DNA from: Thiomargarita sp. | GTDB lineage: Bacteria > Pseudomonadota > Gammaproteobacteria > Beggiatoales > Beggiatoaceae | DNA length: 7,840 nucleotides | Direction: 5' to 3' | Assembly: GCA_020721025.1 (NCBI GenBank) | Contig: DYNO01000153.1 | Location: forward strand, 1-7,840 | Part shown: positions 1 to 6,802 of the stretch, one piece after another | Position numbering within the stretch: the first letter of the stretch is position 1 | How the letters are laid out: the number at the start of each line of letters is the position of its first letter | Notes under the pieces: generated by a model | The model's input: the letters and a program-made list of their open reading frames with translations, nothing else | Databases searched by the model: none | What the model was told of the DNA's origin: nothing | Position numbers and translations under genes: made by a program

Positions 1-76
1 GATAAAGCAACGAAATGCAGTAATACGATTATGACCAGTAGCTACACAACAACATTGACTTTTTTGGAACGATTTT

Positions 77-937
77 ATGAAGATAGCGTTATTAGGAACA
101 GGTTTACTTGGGGCAGAAATCGCAAAACGATTGTTTCAGCAACAAATGGACATCACCGTGTGGAACCGGACTGCGGAGAAATTACAACCCCTTGCTGCGT
201 TAGGAATTCCCGTAGCTGCCACCGCCGCTCAAGCAATCGCCATGACCGATGTCACCATTTTAATGTTAGCTGACGCTCCGGCAATTCGAGAAATTTTGTT
301 TGCAGAATCAACGGGGACGACCTTGGCGGGCAAAACCATCATTCAAATGGGCACCATCGCACCTCAAGAAAGCCAAACGTTAGCGGCTGAAATTCAAGCA
401 ATGGGTGGCGATTATTTGGAAGCCCCCGTGTTGGGCAGTTTGGGCGAGGCGCAACAGGGAAATTTAATTGTCATGGTTGGCGGTCAGTCGGCACAATTTG
501 CACAGTGGCAACCGATATTTCAGCATCTCGGACAGGATGTGCGTTTCATTGGGAACGTTGGGCAGGCGGCGGCATTAAAATTGGCGTTAAATCAATTGAT
601 TGGTTCATTGACCGTTGCATTTTCATTAAGTTTGGGAATTGTGCAGAAGCAGGGGATTGATGTCAATATTTTCATGGAGTTACTGCGTAACAGTGCCCTG
701 TATGCAAAGACATTTGACAAAAAATTAGATCGGATGTTACAGCGGGATTTTACCGCTCCCAATTTTCCAACGCAGCATTTATTGAAAGATGTTCGTTTAA
801 TATTAGCGACGGCGCAACAGCTTGATTTGAGGACAGAAGCATTGCAAGGCGTGGCAATTTTGGCAGAAAACGCGGTAAATTCGGGAGATGCGCTGCTGGA
901 TTATTCCGCTATTTTTAACGCAGTTGTCCCGCGCTGA
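77..937 (+). CDS. NAD(P)-dependent oxidoreductase, beta-hydroxyacid dehydrogenase family
   Basis: A complete 286-residue protein, the usual length for the 3-hydroxyisobutyrate dehydrogenase / glyoxylate-succinic semialdehyde reductase (GLYR1-like) family of cytoplasmic enzymes, which reduce small aldehydes or oxidise beta-hydroxyacids. The N-terminal Rossmann fold starts with the dinucleotide motif GTGLLG at residues 7-12. The second strand ends in VWNRT, with Arg31 placed where NADP-preferring members bind the 2'-phosphate. The substrate-binding signature appears as EAPVLGSLGEAQQG (115-128). The catalytic Lys is Lys168 in GQAAALKLALN, with Asn172 four residues on. A helical C-terminal domain follows and includes HLLKDV (234-239). 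The start is ATG at 77, preceded by GGAAC at 66-70. The EAPVLGS form resembles GLYR1-type reductases more than true 3-hydroxyisobutyrate dehydrogenase, but the substrate cannot be told from sequence. The gene lies 154 bases upstream of dnaE on the same strand; no functional link is apparent. Confidence 0.9.
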   Translation: MKIALLGTGLLGAEIAKRLFQQQMDITVWNRTAEKLQPLAALGIPVAATAAQAIAMTDVTILMLADAPAIREILFAESTGTTLAGKTIIQMGTIAPQESQTLAAEIQAMGGDYLEAPVLGSLGEAQQGNLIVMVGGQSAQFAQWQPIFQHLGQDVRFIGNVGQAAALKLALNQLIGSLTVAFSLSLGIVQKQGIDVNIFMELLRNSALYAKTFDKKLDRMLQRDFTAPNFPTQHLLKDVRLILATAQQLDLRTEALQGVAILAENAVNSGDALLDYSAIFNAVVPR

Positions 938-962
938 TCTTGTGCCTACCAAACCTAATAAA

Positions 963-990
963 TTGTTTTAACGGTAACTATTTTTATCAA
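963..990 (+). promoter_or_regulatory. possible weak sigma-70 promoter for dnaE
   Basis: In the 154-base gap before dnaE, TTGTTT (963-968) is followed after 16 bases by TATCAA (985-990), an imperfect -35/-10 pair. It would give a leader of about 95 bases. The rest of the gap is AT-rich, with only a short dyad AGAAATTTTCT (1029-1039). The match is weak, and such pairs arise by chance in AT-rich DNA. dnaE could also be read from upstream of the oxidoreductase gene. Confidence 0.25.
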
Positions 991-1080
991 TTAGAAACGT
1001 TGAACTTCGCAACCCACTATTTGCTTTCAGAAATTTTCTAAAACAGCTTAATTTCACTGCTACTTACAACAGCCCACATC

Positions 1081-1086
1081 AGGTTG
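1081..1086 (+). promoter_or_regulatory. ribosome binding site supporting the GTG start of dnaE
   Basis: AGGTTG at 1081-1086 lies five bases before the GTG at 1092. It is a moderate Shine-Dalgarno match. It supports GTG as the start because the predicted N-terminus (MTTPHFIHLACHTEYS) then aligns end to end with the E. coli-type DnaE start (MSEPRFVHLRVHSDYS). Confidence 0.6.
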
Positions 1087-1091
1087 AAATC

Positions 1092-4000
1092 GTGACGACT
1101 CCGCATTTTATTCACCTTGCTTGCCATACAGAATATTCATTGGTTGACGGTCTGATTCGGATTGAAGAACTGATTGATTCTGCGAAGAAAGCTAAAATTC
1201 CCGCCTGCACCATCACCGATCAGAGTAACTTATTTGCCCTAGTCAAATTTTACATGAAGGCACAAAAAGCCGGCATCAAGCCCATCATTGGAGCGGATTT
1301 ATGGCTTGACAAGGACGCACCCACGCAATTTATCGTGCTTTGTCAAAATCTGATCGGCTACCGTAATTTAACTCAATTAATTTCAAAGAGTTACTTAGAA
1401 GGGCAACGAAATAACATCCCCTATCTCAAGCGCGAATGGTTGGCGGATAAAACGGACGGTTTAATTCTCATTCTCGGACAGACCAGCGATGTGGGTGCAG
1501 CATTAATTTCTGAAAATCAAGAGCTTGCAAAAAAACATCTGGCATTTTGGCAAAAATTATTTCCACAACGTTTATATCTAGGATTGCAACGAATTGGCAA
1601 GCCAGACGAAGAAAATTATATTTATGAAGCCTTAACCCTCGCAGCCGCCCAACAATTGCCGGTGGTAGCCACCAATGCCGTGTGTTTTCTGCATGAAGAT
1701 GACTTTGAAGCACATGAGGTAAGAGTTTGTATTCGTGAAAGTTTTACCCTCGCTGATCCGCGTCGTCCCAAAAAATACACGCCCCAACAATATTTGCGCT
1801 CGCCGGAAGAAATGGTGGAATTGTTCGCCGATATTCCCGAAGCGATTGAAAATACTTGGTATATTGCACAACGCTGTAATTTACAACTGACACTCGGCAA
1901 GAATTTTTTACCCGATTTCCCCGTTCCCGCTGGCAAAACCACCGAAGAATATTTTTGTGAACAAGCGCGATTGGGATTGGAAGAACGGCTGGCACAACAA
2001 AATATCACTTCCGAAGCGCAACAGCAACCCTATAAAGATCGCTTAGAACAAGAACTTAAAGTGATTCTACAAATGGGATTCCCCGGTTATTTCTTAATTG
2101 TGGCGGATTTCATTCAATGGGCGAAAAATCATAACATTCCCGTCGGTCCCGGACGCGGTTCAGGGGCGGGTTCTCTGGTCGCTTATACATTAAAAATCAC
2201 AGATTTAGACCCACTTCCTTATGATTTGCTGTTTGAGCGATTTTTGAATCCAGAACGGGTCTCAATGCCAGACTTCGATGTGGATTTTTGCATGATTGGG
2301 CGCGACGATGTCATTAATTATGTTGCAGAAAGATATGGACGGGATCGGGTTTCGCAGATCATCACTTACGGCACAATGGCAGCAAAAGCGGTGGTTCGAG
2401 ACGTGGGGCGGGTTATGGGGCTACCGTATGGCTTTGTCGATCAAATTGCGAAACTCATTCCGTTTGAATTGGGCATCACGCTGGATAAAGCCCTAGATGA
2501 CACGCCAGAGTTGCAGCAACGCTATGAAACAGATGAAGAAGTGACCGAATTGATCAATATGGCGCGCAAATTGGAGGGCTTGACGCGCAATGTCGGTACA
2601 CACGCGGGGGGAGTGGTCATCGCACCGTCGAAACTGACTGATTTTTCACCACTTTATTGTGAAGAAGGCAGTCAGGACATCGTAACGCAGTTTGACAAAG
2701 ATGACATTGAAAAAGTAGGCTTGGTCAAGTTTGACTTCTTAGGATTGCGTACTTTAACGATTATCAAGTGGGCGTTGGAAAATATCAATCGTTACCGCGA
2801 TGAACCTTTGGATATCAATAAGATACCGTTAGATGATAAGAAAGCTTTTGATCTATTGAAGCGCGCCGATACGACAGCAGTTTTTCAATTAGAATCAGAT
2901 GGTTTGAAAGAATTGATTAAACGGTTGAAGCCAGACTGTTTTGAAGATATCGTGGCATTAGTCGCCTTGTACCGTCCCGGTCCTCTACAATCCGGCATGG
3001 TCGATGATTTCATTGATAGAAAACAAGGACGTGCCAAAATTGAATATCCACATCCAGAACTTGCGCCTGTGCTGAAACCGACTTATGGAGTCATCGTTTA
3101 TCAAGAACAGGTGATGCAAATTGCACAGGTTTTAGCTGGTTACACATTGGGCGGGGCGGATATCCTCCGGAGAGCAATGGGGAAAAAAGACCCTAAAGAA
3201 ATGGCGAAACAACGGCAAATTTTTGTGGAAGGTGCTGAAAATCATGGTGTTAAAGAACAAGAAGCAAGTTATATTTTCGACCTGATGGAAAAGTTTGCCG
3301 CTTATGGGTTCAACAAAACTTTAGGTGCAGGCACTCTCATTCACACCGTTGATGGTACGAAAAAAATTGAAACTTGTCAAGCAGGCGATCAGGTTTTAAC
3401 ACTGACTCCAGACGGACAAACTGTTATTTCTCAAGTGGTTACATTGTATGATCATGGTGAAGTTCCTTTGTGGGAAATTTATTTTAACGATGAAACAATT
3501 GAATATTCCACATTAGATCATAAATGGTTGACTGAATACGGACAACTTCCTTTATGGCTGATTTTAAAAGAAAATTTGGCGATTTTAGGCACAGAGTGTT
3601 TAAATTCCCATTCGCAGGTCGCACCAGAAGTGATTGTCACGGAAACAGATATTTCTGGCAAATTACGCCTTAATCTAAAGTATAGCGAATCACAACAAGT
3701 TATCTTATTTGAAAATTATATAAATCAAGCTGTTCCAAATTATAAAACGTCAACATTTTGGCAAACAGCGGGTTCTGTGGTATTGCGTTATGTCAATCAC
3801 GTTTGTTTTATCGGATGGTCACAAGGTTATGATTTAGAAGTCGATCATCCTGAGCATAACTTTTTGTTAGCGTCGGGATTATGTTGCTCAAATTCTCACT
3901 CCGCAGCGTATGCCTTAGTTGCCTATCAAACGGCGTGGTTGAAAGCCCACTATCCGGCGGCGTTTATGGCGGCAGCGTTGTCTTCGGACATGGATAACAC

Positions 4001-5102
4001 CGATAAAGTCGTGCGTTTGATTGATGAATGCCGCACAATGGGTCTGACCATTGAACCGCCGCATGTCAATTCGAGTGATTATCAATTTACGGTCGAAAAA
4101 GATAAACCTTTATTGATCCGCTATGGACTTGGTGCGATCAAGGGGGCGGGCGAAAATGCAATAGAAAACATCGTTGAAGCGCGTCGTAACAAGGGGGCGT
4201 TTCAAGATTTATTTGATTTTTGCCGTCGTTTGGACTTAAAGAAGCTGAACCGCCGAGTTTTGGAAGCTTCACTCAAAGCAGGTGCATTGGATAAATTGGC
4301 TCCGAGTCGTGCTATCGCCTTGGCTTCATTTGAAAAAGCGATTAAATTAGCCGAGCAACATTCCAGTGCGAAAGCCACCGGTCAAAATGATATGTTTGGT
4401 TTGAGTAGCAGTGTCGCGCAAGTAGAAAAGCCAATGTTCGCCACCAATGTTGCGGAATGGTCGTTAACAGAAACGTTGCAATATGAAAAGGACGTTTTAG
4501 GATTTTATATCAGTGGACACCCGATTAAGCAATATCAAGGGGAAATAGAACAAATCACTTCACTGCGTCTGGACAATGTGCGCCCCACAGAATATAAAGC
4601 AACCGTGCGAATTGCGGGCTGGGTGGTCGATTTGCGAAATAATCAAAGTAAACGCGGCAAAATGGCAAGTATCACATTAGAAGACATGACTGGACAGTTT
4701 GAAGTTGTTGTTTATCCAGATGTTTATCCTATAGTGAAAGATTTACTTGTTAAAGATACGTTATTAATTGCCGAAGGTGAAGTCCGGGATGATAAATTTT
4801 CTGGAGGGCGCAATATGGTCGCCAGTCAATTGTTAACTTTGGAAAAAATTCGAGAAACTGCAAAACGTTTAGTGTTGCATATCACACCAGAGCAAGCGAA
4901 TCAGGAAACGGTGTTGGGACTGAAAATGGCATTAGAGCCGCATAAAGCAGGAAAGTGTCCGATTCACATTATGTATCAACGTCCGGAAGTGCAAGTTGAA
5001 CTCATTTTAGGGCAGGCGTGGCAGGTCAAAATCAGCGAGGAATTGTTGATTAAATTACGTCAGTTGTTGACCATAAATCAGGTTAGGGTGATCTACTCGT
5101 GA
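1092..5102 (+). CDS. dnaE: DNA polymerase III alpha subunit, interrupted by an intein
   Basis: This is the catalytic subunit of the replicative DNA polymerase. The precursor is 1336 residues; without the 192-residue intein it would be 1144, close to E. coli DnaE (1160). Order of parts: PHP domain from about residue 1 to 270, polymerase palm/thumb/fingers, a helix-hairpin-helix region near 1030-1065, an OB fold near 1165-1250, and a C-terminal tail. The catalytic acidic residues are visible: Asp394 and Asp396 in PDFDVDFC and Asp548 in KFDFLGL, each seven residues before the E. coli equivalents (401, 403, 555). The first PHP motif reads HLACH where active PHP exonucleases have HLHVH, so the metal site looks degraded, as in E. 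coli, and proofreading probably depends on a separate epsilon subunit. The intein occupies residues 743-934 and splits GFNK from SHSAAYAL. The start is GTG and the stop TGA. The gene converges on carA. Confidence 0.97.
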   Translation: MTTPHFIHLACHTEYSLVDGLIRIEELIDSAKKAKIPACTITDQSNLFALVKFYMKAQKAGIKPIIGADLWLDKDAPTQFIVLCQNLIGYRNLTQLISKSYLEGQRNNIPYLKREWLADKTDGLILILGQTSDVGAALISENQELAKKHLAFWQKLFPQRLYLGLQRIGKPDEENYIYEALTLAAAQQLPVVATNAVCFLHEDDFEAHEVRVCIRESFTLADPRRPKKYTPQQYLRSPEEMVELFADIPEAIENTWYIAQRCNLQLTLGKNFLPDFPVPAGKTTEEYFCEQARLGLEERLAQQNITSEAQQQPYKDRLEQELKVILQMGFPGYFLIVADFIQWAKNHNIPVGPGRGSGAGSLVAYTLKITDLDPLPYDLLFERFLNPERVSMPDFDVDFCMIGRDDVINYVAERYGRDRVSQIITYGTMAAKAVVRDVGRVMGLPYGFVDQIAKLIPFELGITLDKALDDTPELQQRYETDEEVTELINMARKLEGLTRNVGTHAGGVVIAPSKLTDFSPLYCEEGSQDIVTQFDKDDIEKVGLVKFDFLGLRTLTIIKWALENINRYRDEPLDINKIPLDDKKAFDLLKRADTTAVFQLESDGLKELIKRLKPDCFEDIVALVALYRPGPLQSGMVDDFIDRKQGRAKIEYPHPELAPVLKPTYGVIVYQEQVMQIAQVLAGYTLGGADILRRAMGKKDPKEMAKQRQIFVEGAENHGVKEQEASYIFDLMEKFAAYGFNKTLGAGTLIHTVDGTKKIETCQAGDQVLTLTPDGQTVISQVVTLYDHGEVPLWEIYFNDETIEYSTLDHKWLTEYGQLPLWLILKENLAILGTECLNSHSQVAPEVIVTETDISGKLRLNLKYSESQQVILFENYINQAVPNYKTSTFWQTAGSVVLRYVNHVCFIGWSQGYDLEVDHPEHNFLLASGLCCSNSHSAAYALVAYQTAWLKAHYPAAFMAAALSSDMDNTDKVVRLIDECRTMGLTIEPPHVNSSDYQFTVEKDKPLLIRYGLGAIKGAGENAIENIVEARRNKGAFQDLFDFCRRLDLKKLNRRVLEASLKAGALDKLAPSRAIALASFEKAIKLAEQHSSAKATGQNDMFGLSSSVAQVEKPMFATNVAEWSLTETLQYEKDVLGFYISGHPIKQYQGEIEQITSLRLDNVRPTEYKATVRIAGWVVDLRNNQSKRGKMASITLEDMTGQFEVVVYPDVYPIVKDLLVKDTLLIAEGEVRDDKFSGGRNMVASQLLTLEKIRETAKRLVLHITPEQANQETVLGLKMALEPHKAGKCPIHIMYQRPEVQVELILGQAWQVKISEELLIKLRQLLTINQVRVIYS
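3318..3893 (+). other. DnaE mini-intein (Hint domain, no homing endonuclease), Thr at position 1
   Basis: A 192-residue in-frame insertion (DnaE residues 743-934). Block A reads TLGAGTLIHTVDG at intein residues 1-13. Block B has Thr65-x-x-His68 in STLDHKWLT. Block F has GYDLEVDHPEHNFLL (170-184). The C-terminus is GLCCSN ending in Asn192, followed by Ser as the +1 residue. Removing it joins GFNK to SHSAAYALV, the uninterrupted motif of other DnaE proteins, which fixes both borders. Its length and the absence of LAGLIDADG- or HNH-like motifs mark a mini-intein. The first residue is Thr, not Cys or Ser. The penultimate residue is Ser instead of the common His, as in the Npu DnaE split intein (ending IASN). 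By hand count the DNA is about 36% GC, against about 44% in the 300 bases before and about 50% in the 180 after. Intein identity is nearly certain; splicing activity is inferred from the intact frame and the essential host gene. Confidence 0.93.
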
Positions 5103-5141
5103 TAAAAATGATACGATTTCAATCAGTTGGCACATCAAGCT

Positions 5142-5255
5142 ATCAATAGTTCAGACAGTTTTAACATTTTGATTTCAATCGTCTCGCAAACTTCACTGTA
5201 ATTTGCACTTGATTGATTTTACAGAAGATGATAAAAAACTGTCCAGACTATTGAT
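5142..5255. repeat. long imperfect inverted repeat between convergent dnaE and carA
   Basis: The left arm at 5142-5162 and the right arm at 5235-5255 are inverted copies. The outer nine bases (ATCAATAGT) and inner nine bases (GACAGTTTT) match exactly, separated by three non-matching positions, one of which can form a G-U pair. The 72-base interior holds shorter nested complementary pieces (TCAATC with GATTGA; GCAAA with TTTGC). A small hairpin, CTATTGATCGATAG at 5248-5261, precedes a run of five T at 5266-5270. The element fills most of the gap between two converging genes, so a role in ending transcription from one or both sides is possible. The arms are A/T-rich and neither side has a strong hairpin-plus-U-tract. 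A decayed MITE-like element is an alternative. Confidence 0.5.
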
Positions 5256-5286
5256 CGATAGAATATTTTTGTAACTTGTTGATATT

Positions 5287-6414
5287 CTAAACGCGTTGTT
5301 GCATCATGCCAATGAATTTGTCAAATAATCCTGCGACATCATGCGGGCCCGGACTGGCTTCGGGATGTCCTTGAAAACTGAACGCCGGTTGATCAATGCG
5401 TTGAATTCCTTGCAAACTTTTGTCGAACAGGGAACGATGGGTCGCTTGTACCGTTGCGGGTAACGTTGCTTCATCGACGGCAAAGCCATGATTTTGACTG
5501 GTAATCATCACGCGACCGGTGGCTAAATCTTGCACCGGGTGATTTGCCCCATGATGACCAAATTTCATTTTCATGGTTTTCGCCCCGCTCGCCAATCCCA
5601 ACAATTGATGTCCTAAACAAATTCCGAACGTGGGCACGCCCGCCGCGACAATTTCTTGAATCGCAGCAATGGCATAGTCACATGGTTCGGGATCGCCGGG
5701 CCCATTGGATAAAAATACGCCGTCAGGTTTTTGTTGCAACACGTCGCGGGCGGGAGTTTGGGCGGGAATCACGGTGACATGACAACCCCGTTGCGCTAAC
5801 ATTCTCAAAATATTACGTTTTACGCCATAGTCATACGCCATCACTCGCCAGCGTTTTTCTGGCAATGCCGGCTCAGTCACGCCTAACTGCCATTCGCCTG
5901 CTTCCCACACATAAGATTCGGTCGTTGAAACTTCTTTCGCTAAATCCATGCCTTGCAAGCCGGGAAAACTGCGTGCTGCTTGAATTGCTGCCTGTTCATC
6001 CAATTGTTCACCCGCCATTAAGCAGGAATTTTGCGCGCCTTTTTCCCGCAGCAGTCGAGTCAAACGGCGTGTGTCAATGCCGTCAATGGCAACCACTTGA
6101 TGACGTTGTAAATAATGGTCTAATAATTCTTCAGCGCGCCAATTGCTAACCATGAGCGGTAAATCACGAATCACCAATCCCGCGGCATAAATCTTTGCAG
6201 ATTCCTCATCTTCTGAATTTATGCCAGTATTGCCGATGTGGGGATAGGTGAGGGTGACAATTTGCCGATAATAAGAGGGGTCAGTCAAAATTTCTTGATA
6301 GCCGGTGATGGCGGTATTAAAAACCACTTCGCCGACACTTTGCCCGGTATAGCCGATTGATTTTCCGTAAAATATGCTGCCGTCTGCCAATGCCAGTAGT
6401 GCGGTATGTTTCAT
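5287..6414 (-). CDS. carA: carbamoyl-phosphate synthetase small subunit (glutaminase)
   Basis: This subunit hydrolyses glutamine and passes ammonia to CarB, which makes carbamoyl phosphate for pyrimidine and arginine synthesis in the cytoplasm. The 375 residues match the usual family length. The N-terminal CPSase small-chain domain (about 1-150) contains FNTAITGYQEILTDPSY. The C-terminal class I glutamine amidotransferase domain (about 190-370) has the oxyanion region LSNGPGDP (235-242), the nucleophile Cys266 in GICLGHQ, and the other triad members His350 and Glu352 in GHPEASPGP. All catalytic residues are present. The start is ATG at 6414 with AGGG six bases upstream. It begins 13 bases after the pilZ stop, so it is probably co-transcribed with holB and pilZ. 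carB is not immediately downstream; the next gene is dnaE on the opposite strand. Confidence 0.97.
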   Translation of the reverse strand: MKHTALLALADGSIFYGKSIGYTGQSVGEVVFNTAITGYQEILTDPSYYRQIVTLTYPHIGNTGINSEDEESAKIYAAGLVIRDLPLMVSNWRAEELLDHYLQRHQVVAIDGIDTRRLTRLLREKGAQNSCLMAGEQLDEQAAIQAARSFPGLQGMDLAKEVSTTESYVWEAGEWQLGVTEPALPEKRWRVMAYDYGVKRNILRMLAQRGCHVTVIPAQTPARDVLQQKPDGVFLSNGPGDPEPCDYAIAAIQEIVAAGVPTFGICLGHQLLGLASGAKTMKMKFGHHGANHPVQDLATGRVMITSQNHGFAVDEATLPATVQATHRSLFDKSLQGIQRIDQPAFSFQGHPEASPGPHDVAGLFDKFIGMMQQRV

Positions 6415-6427
6415 TGCAAGCCCTAAA

Positions 6428-6796
6428 TTACATAGTATAAGTTGGTTTATCGGATTTTAAGTATTGGGCGATAATTTTCTCGATTTTTTCACGGGTTGCG
6501 CCCTTGTCCAGTTCGCCAAAATGCACGCCAATGCCCGCAGGTCGATTGCCCGGACAGCCTTTGGGATTAATCCATGCGATTTTTCCTGCCACTGGAATTT
6601 TATCGGCATCGTTGAATAAAGTAAGCAAAACAAAGACTTCATCGCCCAATTGATATTTCTTTTCAGTGGGAATAAACAAGCCACCATGTTGTAAAAACGG
6701 TAAGTACGACATATACAAAATATTTTCGTCGTGGATACGCAATTCCAGCATATTACGTTTCAATCCACCACCACCCGGACGTTTTAAACCTGCCAT
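6428..6796 (-). CDS. pilZ: type IV pilus assembly protein PilZ (atypical PilZ domain)
   Basis: A 122-residue single-domain protein. The PilZ beta-barrel is recognisable from GGLFIPTEKKYQLGDEVFVL (38-57), the segment VAGKIAWINPKG (68-79), PAGIGVHF (86-93) and a closing C-terminal helix. The RxxxR and D/NxSxxG motifs used by canonical PilZ domains to bind cyclic di-GMP are not seen. That is the known character of the PilZ branch needed for type IV pilus formation, which in Xanthomonas and Pseudomonas works through protein contacts with the PilB/FimX system. The position directly after holB is the usual gammaproteobacterial context. The start is ATG at 6796, with GGGAG ten bases upstream inside the end of holB. 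In several relatives tatD follows pilZ; here carA does. A pilus role is inferred from family and context. Confidence 0.9.
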   Translation of the reverse strand: MAGLKRPGGGGLKRNMLELRIHDENILYMSYLPFLQHGGLFIPTEKKYQLGDEVFVLLTLFNDADKIPVAGKIAWINPKGCPGNRPAGIGVHFGELDKGATREKIEKIIAQYLKSDKPTYTM

Positions 6797-6802
6797 GATT
6801 TT

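Noticed and set aside
55..60. TTGACT as the -35 box of a promoter for the oxidoreductase gene
   Set aside because: A -10 box at proper spacing would fall inside the coding sequence beginning at 77, so it cannot serve this start.
31..273. An 80-codon plus-strand frame at the left edge
   Set aside because: It overlaps the start of the oxidoreductase gene in another frame, and its low-complexity translation has no domain character; the GTGLLG Rossmann start at 77 is clearly the real gene.
1468..2008. Several minus-strand open frames of 79-128 codons inside dnaE
   Set aside because: They lie wholly within the PHP and early polymerase region of dnaE, overlap one another in different frames, and show no recognisable motif or ribosome binding site.
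3318..3893. The dnaE insertion as a group II intron or IS fragment
   Set aside because: The frame is open throughout, the borders restore the exact extein motif at protein level, and Hint blocks A, B, F and G are all present, so it is a protein-level element.
3318..3893. A clean class 3 intein
   Set aside because: Class 3 needs a Cys at the block F position and a Thr in block G; here these appear to be Asp172 and Cys190, so only the block B Trp fits.
5544..6149. Plus-strand open frames inside carA
   Set aside because: They are antisense to a fully conserved carA with all catalytic residues, and their translations look like no protein family.
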